A stretch of DNA of 64,000 nt, from NCBI GenBank assembly GCA_038320555.1, contig JBBQEJ010000003.1:23572-87571 (forward strand), read 5' to 3'. A model generated the notes under the pieces. It ran no database searches and was not told where the DNA came from. It saw only the letters and a list, made by a program, of their open reading frames with translations. This DNA is from JALZOC01 sp038320555. GTDB lineage: Bacteria > Acidobacteriota > Vicinamibacteria > Vicinamibacterales > 2-12-FULL-66-21. The translations under genes and the position numbers were made by a program. Each line of letters begins with the position of its first letter. Positions within the stretch are counted from its first letter, which is position 1. Positions 27,283 to 36,223 of the stretch are shown here, in pieces.

Positions 27283-28122
27283 ATGCAATTCGGCGATCTT
27301 GAACTGCTCTCAATCAGCGACGGGTTCTTCCGCCTCGACGGCGGCTCAATGTTCGGCGTGGTGCCGAAGCCGCTGTGGGAGAAGCGTGCGCCCGCTGACG
27401 AGAAGAACCGGATTACGCTCGGTCTGCGCCCGCTGGTCGTTCGCGGTGACGGCCAGACGATGATCATCGACGCGGGGATCGGCGACAAGATGGACCCGAA
27501 AAGCATCGCGATCTACGGAATCGATCGCTCGCGAGACCTGGATGACGCGCTCGGGGAAGCCGGGCTTGACGCTGTCCGGATCGACCTCGTCCTCGCGTCG
27601 CACCTGCACTTCGATCATGCCGGCGGCTTCACAACGCGTGATGCGTCCGGCGCGCTGGTGCCCCGCTTTCCGCGGGCTCGATACGTGGTGCGCACTGGCG
27701 AGTGGGAGGATGCGACGCACCCGCACGAGCGGAACCGGGCCAGCTATCTCCAGGAAAACTTCCTGCCTTTGATGGACGCCGGTGTGGTGGAGCTCCACCC
27801 GGGGGACGCGACGATCATGCCGGGGGTGCGAGTCGTGCGTACCGGGGGTCACACGATGTATCACCAGATTGTCCTGATCGAGTCGAAAGAGCGGACCGCG
27901 GTATTTGCCGCCGATCTGATCCCGACAACCGCGCACATCGACGCGCCCTGGATCATGGCGTACGATTTGTACCCGATGGATACGCTCGCATTCAAACGGT
28001 CGTTCATTCGCGAGGCAATTGAGCGCGAATACCTCATCTTCTTCGAGCACGACCCGCTGATTGCGGCCGGCTATATCCGCGAGAAGGACGGCCGGAAGTA
28101 CGTCGAGCCGGTCGTCCCGTAG
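27283..28122 (+). CDS. MBL-fold metallo-hydrolase
   Basis: 279 residues. The metallo-beta-lactamase fold is shown by IIDAGIG, then HLHFDHAGG (His107, His109, Asp111, His112), a later His in RTGGHTMYHQ, Asp in AADLIPT and a final His in FFEHDP: the full dinuclear zinc ligand set. These proteins hydrolyse esters, lactones or thioesters; the substrate cannot be read from the sequence. It follows mce after a 200-bp gap, and its stop codon lies in a repeat. Confidence 0.88.
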   Translation: MQFGDLELLSISDGFFRLDGGSMFGVVPKPLWEKRAPADEKNRITLGLRPLVVRGDGQTMIIDAGIGDKMDPKSIAIYGIDRSRDLDDALGEAGLDAVRIDLVLASHLHFDHAGGFTTRDASGALVPRFPRARYVVRTGEWEDATHPHERNRASYLQENFLPLMDAGVVELHPGDATIMPGVRVVRTGGHTMYHQIVLIESKERTAVFAADLIPTTAHIDAPWIMAYDLYPMDTLAFKRSFIREAIEREYLIFFEHDPLIAAGYIREKDGRKYVEPVVP

Positions 28123-28182
28123 CTTCCGCCTTGAGCTCGTAGCTTCCGCCTTCAGGCGGAAGCACCTTTGAGGCGGAAGCAC
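28118..28182. repeat. CTTCCGCCT palindrome with duplicated stop-codon junction
   Basis: CGTAGCTTCCGCCTT occurs at 28118-28132 and again at 28138-28152. The first copy contains the TAG stop of the MBL gene (28120-28122). The second forms a hairpin with AGGCGGAAG (28154-28162), and another AGGCGGAAG follows at 28171-28179. Two arms in each direction are thus present. Confidence 0.92.
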
Positions 28183-28239
28183 CCGAAAACGCGGAAGACG
28201 TGACGGAAGTACATTCAAGCGGAGATAGACTCTACACGC

Positions 28240-29130
<891 letters not shown>

Positions 29131-29160
29131 CGCGATTCGCGACTCGCGGTTCGCGATTCG
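29131..29160. repeat. CGCGATTCG-type word repeat
   Basis: After the mtnP stop the 30 bp read CGCGATTCG, CGACTCGCGG, TTCGCGATTCG: the same word in both orientations within one short stretch, followed by AATCA/CAATCA words up to the next start. It is a short member of the gap-repeat class. Confidence 0.7.
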
Positions 29161-29194
29161 AAATCATCAATCAGCGTTCAGCAATCACAAATTC

Positions 29195-30133
29195 ATGAAC
29201 ATCGTCGTCACCGGTTCGATCGCCTTCGACTACTTGATGTCGTTCCCCGGGAAATTCACCGAGCATTTCCTGCCGGAGCACATGTCGCGTGTCAGCCTGA
29301 GCTTTCTCGTGGACACGATGGACAAGCGACGCGGAGGCTGCGCCCCCAATATCGGCTATACCCTCGCCCTGCTCGGCGAACGCCCGCGGCTGATGGCGAC
29401 CGCGGGGCAGGATTTCAGCGACTACCGGCGCTGGCTCGAGGCCGCGCACGTCGATACGTCGCTCGTGAAGGAGATCGACGGCAAGTTCACGGCCTCGTTT
29501 TTCTGCAGCACCGACGTCGACAGCAACCAGATTGCGTCGTTTTATACCGGCGCGATGGCCAACGCCGGCGAGCTGTCGTTCCGCGACGTGCCGGACTGCG
29601 GGCTGGCGATCATTTCGCCCAACGATCCGGGCGCGATGCTGCAGTACGCCGAGGAATGCCGCACGCTCGGGATTCCGTTCATCTGGGATCCAGGCCAGCA
29701 ATGCGCCCGAATGTCCGGAGATGAGCTGCGAGACGGGATGGCGGCCGCCACGATCGTGATCTGCAACGACTACGAGTTTGAATTAATCCGTCAGAAGACC
29801 GCTCTCGATGAAGACGCGATCCTGGCGCAGAGCGGCGCCCTCCTCGTGACCCGCGGAGAGCAGGGTTGCTCCATTATCGAGCGGCGGGGATCGACTGACG
29901 TGCCCGCCGTGACGCCCCACCGCCTCGTGGATCCGACCGGCGTGGGGGATGCCTTCCGCGGGGGACTGCTGAAGGGCATGGCGCGGGGCGCCAGCTACAA
30001 GGTGTGCGCACAAATAGGCAGTGTGGCGGCGACTTACGCCCTCGAGCACCTGGGAGGTCAGAGTCACTCGTACACGTGGCAGGAGTTCCTCGTCCGGTAC
30101 GAGACGCATTTCGGCCACACCGCGGGTCTCTGA
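29195..30133 (+). CDS. PfkB-family carbohydrate/nucleoside kinase (adenosine kinase-like)
   Basis: 312 residues, ribokinase fold. The N-terminal strand VTGSIAFDYLM, the GG pair in KRRGGCAPNIGYTL, and the C-terminal DPTGVGDAFRGGLLKG with the catalytic Asp of the DTxGAGD motif are all present. The early SFLVDTMDKRRGG lid segment resembles the adenosine-kinase branch. With mtnP next door, phosphorylation of adenosine or a related nucleoside is a reasonable inference but not proven. Confidence 0.88.
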   Translation: MNIVVTGSIAFDYLMSFPGKFTEHFLPEHMSRVSLSFLVDTMDKRRGGCAPNIGYTLALLGERPRLMATAGQDFSDYRRWLEAAHVDTSLVKEIDGKFTASFFCSTDVDSNQIASFYTGAMANAGELSFRDVPDCGLAIISPNDPGAMLQYAEECRTLGIPFIWDPGQQCARMSGDELRDGMAAATIVICNDYEFELIRQKTALDEDAILAQSGALLVTRGEQGCSIIERRGSTDVPAVTPHRLVDPTGVGDAFRGGLLKGMARGASYKVCAQIGSVAATYALEHLGGQSHSYTWQEFLVRYETHFGHTAGL

Positions 30134-30242
30134 CGTCTGTTCCAGAATGGCGGATCGCCGCGCACACTCTGTCGCGATTGCGTCGGCGTCACCTGTCGTT
30201 TGGTTCGAACTTACGTAGCTCTCCAATCATCGGAAGTCGCTT

Positions 30243-30271
30243 TTGCTATTTTGTCAGTAATTCGGTAAGGT
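30243..30271 (+). promoter_or_regulatory. Possible promoter of the VWA gene
   Basis: TTGCTA (30243-30248), 17 bp, TAAGGT (30266-30271) in an AT-richer patch of the 186-bp gap. The -10 is weak, so this is tentative. Confidence 0.35.
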
Positions 30272-30319
30272 CGCGCTCGGAACGCGCTTTGCAGAGCCGC
30301 GCGGGTGAGGAGGAGAGTT

Positions 30320-31306
30320 GTGAAACGCCCCGCCGTCGGATGGGCAGTCCTCGTTGGTGTAATCCTGGCGGCGTCAGCCAGCGCCCAGACCCCGGCGCCT
30401 GCCGCGCCGGAGCAAGGGACGGTCTTCCGAAGCGGAGCAAGCCTCGTCGCCCTCAACGTCACGGTCAGCGACGGAAAACGCCTCGTGCCGGGTCTTACCC
30501 TCGACGATTTCTCCATCTACGAGGACGGTGTGCTGCAGCGCGTTCAGTTCTTCGAATCGCAGCAGGTTCCGATCGATCTCATTCTTCTCATCGATACCAG
30601 CGCGAGCATGTCGGACAAGATGGACGTGGTCCACGACGCGGCCGTTGGTTTTCTGAAGACGCTGCGCGACGCGGACCGCGGAGCGGTGGTGACCTTCGGC
30701 GACAACGTCAACATCGCCCGGACGCTCACGTCGGATCGCGCCCTGCTCGAGGAGGCGGTGCGCCAGGCGCAGCCCCACGGCTCCACGGCGCTCAACAACG
30801 CGCTGTATGTCGCGATGAAGCAGTTCGCGCGTTCCGCGCAGCAGACCGGCGAGGTTCGGCGGCAGGCGATTGCGGTGCTGTCGGACGGTGAGGACACGTC
30901 CAGCGTCATCGGGTTTGACGACGTGCTCCTGATGGCCCGTAAGAGCGGCATCAACATCTACACGATCTGTCTCCAGAATCGGTATTCGATCGCCCGCGCC
31001 GAGAGCGGTCACAAGTATTTTTCGGAATCCGACTACGCGATGAAGACGCTCGCTCAGGAGACGGGCGCGCAGTCGTATTTCCCGCAGTCGGTGCAGGAAT
31101 TGAAGGGCATCTACGCCGGGATCTCCGACGAGTTGTCCAAGCAGTATTCGATCGGCTATGCGCCGATCAACTGGCACCCCGATGGCCGGTTCCGCCGAAT
31201 CATTGTCAGGGTGAACGCCCACCCGGAATTCAAGTCGCGTGCGCGTCTGGGCTACACGGCCGACGGCGTCCGCTCCACGCAGTCGCTTCAGATCCCGGAA
31301 CGTTGA
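30320..31306 (+). CDS. Secreted VWA-domain protein (acidobacterial VWFA-related family)
   Basis: 328 residues from GTG 30320, which sits 3 bp after AGGAGGAG; an upstream in-frame GTG (30305) would place that ribosome site inside the gene. A signal peptide (about 1-24) precedes a short beta-domain (VALNVTVSDGKRLVPGLTLDDF) and a von Willebrand A domain with the MIDAS DTSAS motif and VLSDGEDT. The LTLDDFSIYEDGVLQRVQFF segment is characteristic of the TIGR03436-type acidobacterial family. Its function is unknown; MIDAS domains bind Mg2+ and mediate adhesion. Confidence 0.9.
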   Translation: MKRPAVGWAVLVGVILAASASAQTPAPAAPEQGTVFRSGASLVALNVTVSDGKRLVPGLTLDDFSIYEDGVLQRVQFFESQQVPIDLILLIDTSASMSDKMDVVHDAAVGFLKTLRDADRGAVVTFGDNVNIARTLTSDRALLEEAVRQAQPHGSTALNNALYVAMKQFARSAQQTGEVRRQAIAVLSDGEDTSSVIGFDDVLLMARKSGINIYTICLQNRYSIARAESGHKYFSESDYAMKTLAQETGAQSYFPQSVQELKGIYAGISDELSKQYSIGYAPINWHPDGRFRRIIVRVNAHPEFKSRARLGYTADGVRSTQSLQIPER

Positions 31307-31364
31307 ACGGCGGCACGCCGAAGATCCCTCGGCCGCCACGACTGCGCCCCGATCGTCGCTGCCA

Positions 31365-31871
31365 ATGTACAATGTATCCGTGGGACGAGCGCTCGCGGCG
31401 GTACTCACGATTGGCGCGCTCGCCTGGAGTGCGACCCTCTTCGTTGCCCCGTTCGCGCTGACCAGCAGCCACCCTCGACTCGTGACTGCCGCGGCGGCCG
31501 TGTACAGCGGCGCGGGACTCATCTGCCACCAGCGAGCGGAGCGGTCGTTCCACCTGGCGGGCGTGCAGCAACCGGTGTGTGCGCGATGTGCCGGTCTGTA
31601 TGTGTCGGGAGCGGCGGGCGCGTTCGTGGCAGCCTTGTGGCGCCGCCCGCGTGTGCCGCGTCGAACCCGGAGTGTGCTCGCTCTGACAGCGGTCCCGACC
31701 GCGTTGACCGTCGCCCTCGAATTCGCCGGACTTGTGCATCCCTCCAACACCGCCCGCGCCCTTTGTGCCCTGCCGCTCGGCGGCGCAGGCGCCTGGGTGT
31801 TCATTCAGTCGCTGCGCGCGGAAGCGGCCGAGGCGCGGCGTTTCGAGGAGGTCAGAGGGGATGCGTTATGA
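31365..31871 (+). CDS. DUF2085-type membrane protein
   Basis: 168 residues with four predicted membrane helices. The DUF2085 signature is GAGLICHQRAERSF followed by VCARCAGLYVSG: a His plus paired Cys between helices 2 and 3, suggestive of metal binding. Its function is unknown in any organism I can name with confidence. It is followed after 12 bp by a small membrane gene, beginning an overlapping run of four. Confidence 0.8.
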   Translation: MYNVSVGRALAAVLTIGALAWSATLFVAPFALTSSHPRLVTAAAAVYSGAGLICHQRAERSFHLAGVQQPVCARCAGLYVSGAAGAFVAALWRRPRVPRRTRSVLALTAVPTALTVALEFAGLVHPSNTARALCALPLGGAGAWVFIQSLRAEAAEARRFEEVRGDAL

Positions 31872-31883
31872 TGCGATAGGAAT

Positions 31884-32294
31884 ATGACGACGAAATCGAC
31901 GGCTGCCGAGCGTCCGCGGGCCGCCGCGGAGCCCGGAATGCTCGTGCTGTTATGCCTGGCCGCCTGGGTGATCCCCGGCGCTGGTCATCTGTGGATGGGG
32001 CGCCGGCAGAAAGGTCTCGTTTTTCTCGTGGCGCTCCCGGCGATGTTCCTCGTCGGTCTGCTCCTTCACGGGCGGATTTTTCCTTTCGACCTCTCCGAGC
32101 CGCTCGTCGCCCTCGCCGCGACGGCCAACGTGTGCGCGGGAGCGCCGTGGATGATCGCGCGAATGCTCGATGCGGGCGGCGGCACCGTGACGGCCGTGAC
32201 ATACGAGTACGGCAACTGCTTTCTTATCGTTGCGGGTCTCCTGAACTTCCTCGTAATTCTCGACGCCTTTGATATCGGGATGGGACGCAAATGA
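31884..32294 (+). CDS. DUF6677-type membrane protein
   Basis: 136 residues. A short polar head is followed by helices (LVLLCLAAWVIPGAGHLWMG, FLVALPAMFLVGLLL, CFLIVAGLLNFLVILDAF). PGAGHLWMGRRQKG is the TM2-like motif of DUF6677 proteins seen in acidobacteria. Its function is unknown. Its stop overlaps the ATG of the next small gene by 4 bp. Confidence 0.78.
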   Translation: MTTKSTAAERPRAAAEPGMLVLLCLAAWVIPGAGHLWMGRRQKGLVFLVALPAMFLVGLLLHGRIFPFDLSEPLVALAATANVCAGAPWMIARMLDAGGGTVTAVTYEYGNCFLIVAGLLNFLVILDAFDIGMGRK

Positions 32295-32464
32295 CGAGCC
32301 ACTTCTTCCTGCTCGTCCTGTTTTCGTTCTTCGTGTCGCTCGTGTTCGCCGTACTCCTTCGCGACGATCCGCGTCAGCAGATCCGGACAGGCGGGATGAT
32401 GTTCGGCGGCTTTATCGTCACCGCCCTCGTGCTCGGCTGGCTGATGTATCCCTTCCCTCTGTGA
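32291..32464 (+). CDS. 57-residue two-helix membrane protein
   Basis: ATG 32291 overlaps the previous stop by 4 bp and its own TGA overlaps the next GTG by 4 bp, so it is a coupled operon member rather than a chance frame. Two membrane helices (FFLLVLFSFFVSLVFAVLL and MFGGFIVTALVLGWLMYPF) are joined by a short charged loop (RDDPRQQIRTGG). I do not recognise a family. The context suggests a membrane complex with its neighbours. Confidence 0.75.
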   Translation: MTSHFFLLVLFSFFVSLVFAVLLRDDPRQQIRTGGMMFGGFIVTALVLGWLMYPFPL

Positions 32465-32916
32465 CGCGGATGCGCGCCCGGACTCCACGAACCTTCGGCG
32501 GTGCTCACGCCCTGAGCAAGGTCGAAGGGCAATCGCCGCTGTGGCTCTGGGGTCCGGTCGTGCTCCAGATGGCCATCATCTTCGCGGCGTCGTCTATTCA
32601 GAATCTCGGAGAGCTTCCCGGCGGCATGTCGGACAAGTCCGGCCACTCGATCGGATACGCCCTTCTCGGCGGACTGTTCCTGCGCGCGTTCGCGCGCGGC
32701 AGGCTGCGCGACGTCACCTGGCGGCGCGCGGCAGCCGCGATCATCGTTGCGACGTTGTATGGCGTGTCGGACGAATTCCACCAGATGTTTGTCCCGGGCC
32801 GCACCGCGGATCGCTATGATGTGCTTGCCGATTGCATCGGCGCGACGCTCGGCGTGGCGGCCGGCTGGCTCGCGGGCGCGTTGGGTCGCTGGGGTATACT
32901 CGACTCCTCGTCATGA
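32461..32916 (+). CDS. VanZ-like membrane protein carrying a repeat-derived N-terminus
   Basis: 151 residues from GTG 32461; ATG 32470 in the same frame is the alternative. Four helices, with the VanZ-family C-terminal signature YGVSDEFHQMFVPGR followed by RYDVLADCIGATLG. VanZ-like proteins are of uncertain function outside teicoplanin resistance. Residues about 17-23 (ALSKVEG) are encoded by a GCCCTGAGC..GTCGAAGGGC element (32509-32530), so the N-terminus before the first helix was altered by a mobile or dispersed repeat. It overlaps the following crotonase gene by 4 bp. Confidence 0.83.
   Translation: MTRMRARTPRTFGGAHALSKVEGQSPLWLWGPVVLQMAIIFAASSIQNLGELPGGMSDKSGHSIGYALLGGLFLRAFARGRLRDVTWRRAAAAIIVATLYGVSDEFHQMFVPGRTADRYDVLADCIGATLGVAAGWLAGALGRWGILDSSS
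32509..32530. repeat. In-frame copy of the GCCCTTCGAC...GCTCAGGGC element
   Basis: GCCCTGAGC, AAG, GTCGAAGGGC, the reverse orientation of the copy at 27117-27138; the conserved ends match and only the centre differs. It lies inside the VanZ-like gene and keeps the frame open (peptide ALSKVEG). Confidence 0.8.
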
Positions 32917-33704
32917 CTCTCGACCCTCTCGAAAACATCCTCGTCGAGCGGGACGGCGGCGTCGCCACCGTCACCATCAACCGTCCGAAAGTCCTCAACG
33001 CGCTCAGCACGCAGACGCTCGACGAACTGCGCCGCGCAATCCTCGCGCTGAAATACGACGATGGCGTGCGGGTGGTGATCATCACGGGCGCGGGCGACAA
33101 GTCGTTCATCGCAGGGGCGGATATCAACGAGCTCTCGCAACAGACCCCGATCGGCGGGCGCGAGCATGCCCTGCGTGGACAGCATGTGTTCGATCTCATC
33201 GAGAATATGGGGAAGCCCGTGATCGCTGCGATCAACGGGTATGCACTCGGAGGCGGGTGCGAACTCGCCATGGCCTGCACGATTCGAATCGCGGCTGATA
33301 CGGCGAAGCTCGGTCAGCCGGAAATCAACCTGGGGATTATCCCCGGGTATGGCGGATCCCAGCGGCTGTCGCGCCTGGTCGGCCGCGGACGTGCGCTGGA
33401 GCTGTTGCTGACCGGGGATCAGATCAGTGCCGCCGAAGCGTACCGTATCGGCCTCGTCAATCGCGTGGTCACCGGGGCGAACTTGATGGGCGAAGCGCGC
33501 AAGGCTGCCCAGGCGCTGGCCGCGAAAGCCCCCATCGCGGTGCGCTACATCATCGACGCCGTCAATAAAGGCCTCCAGATGCCCTTGCCCGATGCGCAGG
33601 TCTTCGAAGCCACGCTGTTCGGGCTCGTCGCGGCGACCGAGGACATGCGCGAGGGGACGAAGGCATTCCTCGAAAAACGCAAGCCGGAGTTCAAGGGGAA
33701 GTAG
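32913..33704 (+). CDS. Enoyl-CoA hydratase (crotonase family)
   Basis: 263 residues, standard length. The oxyanion-hole motif AGADINEL and the two catalytic glutamates, GGGCELAMAC and GQPEINLGIIPGYGG, are present, so real hydratase activity is likely. It acts in beta-oxidation or butyryl-CoA metabolism on trans-2-enoyl-CoA. The ATG overlaps the VanZ-like stop by 4 bp. No other beta-oxidation gene adjoins it, although an acyl-CoA dehydrogenase lies 8 kb upstream. Confidence 0.93.
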   Translation: MTLDPLENILVERDGGVATVTINRPKVLNALSTQTLDELRRAILALKYDDGVRVVIITGAGDKSFIAGADINELSQQTPIGGREHALRGQHVFDLIENMGKPVIAAINGYALGGGCELAMACTIRIAADTAKLGQPEINLGIIPGYGGSQRLSRLVGRGRALELLLTGDQISAAEAYRIGLVNRVVTGANLMGEARKAAQALAAKAPIAVRYIIDAVNKGLQMPLPDAQVFEATLFGLVAATEDMREGTKAFLEKRKPEFKGK

Positions 33705-33707
33705 CCG

Positions 33708-34262
33708 TTGCGCCATCAGGATTCCGCGCTCCCTCCGGCGGCGCCGCCCGGAGCTGCCGGGTACCGCTTCGCCGTGATCGTCTCGCGCTTCAACCCATCG
33801 ATTACCGAAGCGTTGCGTGAGGCCGCCCGCTCCGCGCTTTCAGACGCGGGAGCCAAACCGGAAGACATCGAGGAGCTGCACGTTCCCGGGGCGTTCGAGC
33901 TGCCCCAGGCCGCGCGGTGCGTTGCGGAAACCGGCCGGTTCGATGCGGTCATCTGCCTTGGTTGCGTGATTCGCGGCGCGACTCCACATTTCGAATACAT
34001 CTCGTCGGCCGTCGCGAACGGACTCATGGAAGCGGCGGGGGAGACAGGTGTGCCGATCGCGTTTGGCGTCCTCACTACGGACAACGAGGCGCAGGCGGAA
34101 GAGCGCGCGGGCGGCGGCCGGGACAACAAAGGGTGGGAAGCAGCGGCTGCGGCAATCGAAATGGCGGTGCTCTTTCGAAAGCTCGGGCGCCCGCCGGCGC
34201 GCGCGTCCTCGTCGCGGCCGTTCGGATTTGAGCCCGGCGCGGCCCGCGGCCACGACTCATGA
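33708..34262 (+). CDS. ribH: 6,7-dimethyl-8-ribityllumazine synthase
   Basis: 184 residues from TTG 33708. Family motifs: FAVIVSRFNPSITEAL, HVPGAFELPQAA, AVICLGCVIRGATPHFEYI and the catalytic His and following PIAFGVLTTDNEAQAEER. It makes the riboflavin precursor, usually as an icosahedral shell. The C-terminal ~30 residues (RPPARASSSRPFGFEPGAARGH) are longer and more basic than usual. It precedes nusB with a 4-bp overlap, a widespread ribH-nusB pairing. Confidence 0.93.
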   Translation: MRHQDSALPPAAPPGAAGYRFAVIVSRFNPSITEALREAARSALSDAGAKPEDIEELHVPGAFELPQAARCVAETGRFDAVICLGCVIRGATPHFEYISSAVANGLMEAAGETGVPIAFGVLTTDNEAQAEERAGGGRDNKGWEAAAAAIEMAVLFRKLGRPPARASSSRPFGFEPGAARGHDS

Positions 34263-34696
34263 CGAACGCTGATGTCACCGCCCGGCGGCGTGCGCGCGCG
34301 GCGGCCTTACAGATGCTGTACCAGTCGGAGGTTGGCCGCGCCACCGCGCTCGAGGCGATCGAGACGTATTGGCCCGCCCACGACCCTGACGCCGAGGTGC
34401 CGGAGCTGCTGCGCGAGTTCGCAAACGCCCTGGTCCGCGGAACGCTCGACCGAGTCAAGGAGATCGACGCCGTTTTGTCGGCGCACGCGCAGAACTGGCG
34501 GGTCGAGCGCATGGCGGTGATCGATCGCCTGATTCTCCGGCTTGCGGTCTACGAGTTCCTGGCCGAAACGAGCACGCCGCCGCGCGTCATCATCAACGAG
34601 GCGCTGGAGCTGGCGAGATCGTACAGCGGAGAGGAAGCTGTCGCGTTCGTGAACGGCGTCCTGGACGCGGTGCGCAAAGAGTTGAGGCCGGAATAG
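34259..34696 (+). CDS. nusB: Transcription antitermination protein NusB
   Basis: 145 residues, all-helical. ARRRARAAALQMLYQSEV at the N-terminus is the RNA-binding arginine-rich helix, and IDRLILRLAVYEFL with VIINEALELARSYSGEEAVAFVNGVLD is diagnostic. It binds boxA RNA with NusE in rRNA antitermination. It overlaps ribH by 4 bp and is followed 6 bp later by lysS. Confidence 0.95.
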   Translation: MTNADVTARRRARAAALQMLYQSEVGRATALEAIETYWPAHDPDAEVPELLREFANALVRGTLDRVKEIDAVLSAHAQNWRVERMAVIDRLILRLAVYEFLAETSTPPRVIINEALELARSYSGEEAVAFVNGVLDAVRKELRPE

Positions 34697-34702
34697 GGGA
34701 TC

Positions 34703-36208
34703 ATGACCGACGAGACCCGCGACTCGGATCTGCTGCGCCAACGCCGCGCCAACTTTGACGAGCTGGTCCGGCTCGGCATCGATCCGTACCCGCGCAAGTT
34801 CGAGCGGACCGACACGATTGCCGATCTCGTAGCGGCGCATGGCGCCAAAAGTAAGGAAGACCTCGAAGCGGGCGCCATTCACACGCGCACCGCGGGGCGT
34901 ATTCTGGCGATCCGCAGCTTTGGCAAGGCGAACTTCCTCGTCTTGTCCGACGGGGCCGCAAGAATTCAGGCCTACATCCGGCAGGACTCGCTGCCGGAGA
35001 AGGACTTCGCAGCTTTCAAGCTCCTCGACTTTGGCGACTACGTGGGCGTGGAAGGGAAGCTGTTCCGGACCAAGACCAACGAGCTGACCATCTTTGCCTC
35101 GTCGCTGCAGTTCCTGGCCAAGTGTTTCGAGCCGTTGCCGGAGAAATGGCACGGGCTGAGCGACGTTGAGATTCGCTACCGGCAGCGGTATCTCGACCTG
35201 ATCGTCAACCCCGACTCACGTCGCGTGTTCCAGGTTCGAAGCAAGGTGCTCGCCAGCATTCGTGGATTCCTGAACGCACGCGGGTACCTGGAAGTCGAGA
35301 CCCCGATGATGCAGCCCATCGCGGGAGGCGCGCTCGCGCGCCCGTTCGTGACCCATCACAACGCGCTCGACATACAGCTGTTTCTCCGGATCGCTCCGGA
35401 GCTCTACCTGAAGCGGCTCGTCGTCGGCGGCCTGGAACGCGTGTACGAAATCAACCGTAACTTCAGGAATGAAGGGATCTCGACGCAGCACAATCCAGAA
35501 TTCACGATGCTGGAATTCTACCAGGCGTACAGCGACTACCACGAGCTGATGCTGATGACCGAGGAGATGCTGACGGCCTGCGCGCGCGACGCGGTCGGTA
35601 CCGACCAGGTCACGTTTGGCGGACATCAGATTTCGCTCACGCCGCCGTACCGTCGCATCTCGCTGCGCGAAGGCGCGCGTACGAAGGCCAGTGAGCGTCT
35701 GGGCAGGGCCGTCAGCGACGCGGATCTCCGACAGCGTGAAACCGCGGCCGCACTTGCCCGCGCGGTGCATCTCGAGGTGCAGCCCTCGTGGGGTCCGGGA
35801 AAGATCGCGACGGAGATCTTCGAGCGCCTCAACGAGCACGATCTCGTGCAGCCGACGTTCGTGTACGACTTTCCGACCGAGGTCTCGCCGCTGTCCAAGC
35901 AGAAGCCTGACGATCTCGACACGGTCGAGCGCTTCGAGCTCTACATCGGCGGGTTCGAGGTCGCCAATGCCTTCAGCGAGCTCAACGATCCGGCGGAGCA
36001 ACGGCGGCGTTTCGAGGCGCAACTCGCCGATCGGGCCGCGGGCGATGCCGAGGCGCACGCCATGGACGAGGACTATATCCGGGCGCTCGAGTACGGCCTG
36101 CCCCCGACCGCCGGTGAAGGGGTCGGGATCGATCGTCTGGTGATGCTCCTGACCAACAGCCCGTCGATTCGCGACGTCATCCTCTTCCCCCTGATGAGAC
36201 CAAAGTAG
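34703..36208 (+). CDS. lysS: Lysyl-tRNA synthetase, class II
   Basis: 501 residues. An N-terminal OB-fold anticodon-binding domain (AGRILAIRSFGKANFLVLSD) is followed by the class II core: motif 1 (MQPIAGGALARPFVTHHNAL), motif 2 (RVYEINRNFRNEGISTQHNPEFT) and motif 3 (GEGVGIDRLVMLLTNSPSIRDVILFP). It charges tRNA-Lys in the cytoplasm. It is cotranscribed with ribH-nusB, judging by spacing. Confidence 0.97.
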   Translation: MTDETRDSDLLRQRRANFDELVRLGIDPYPRKFERTDTIADLVAAHGAKSKEDLEAGAIHTRTAGRILAIRSFGKANFLVLSDGAARIQAYIRQDSLPEKDFAAFKLLDFGDYVGVEGKLFRTKTNELTIFASSLQFLAKCFEPLPEKWHGLSDVEIRYRQRYLDLIVNPDSRRVFQVRSKVLASIRGFLNARGYLEVETPMMQPIAGGALARPFVTHHNALDIQLFLRIAPELYLKRLVVGGLERVYEINRNFRNEGISTQHNPEFTMLEFYQAYSDYHELMLMTEEMLTACARDAVGTDQVTFGGHQISLTPPYRRISLREGARTKASERLGRAVSDADLRQRETAAALARAVHLEVQPSWGPGKIATEIFERLNEHDLVQPTFVYDFPTEVSPLSKQKPDDLDTVERFELYIGGFEVANAFSELNDPAEQRRRFEAQLADRAAGDAEAHAMDEDYIRALEYGLPPTAGEGVGIDRLVMLLTNSPSIRDVILFPLMRPK

Positions 36209-36223
36209 TCGAGACCGACATAA

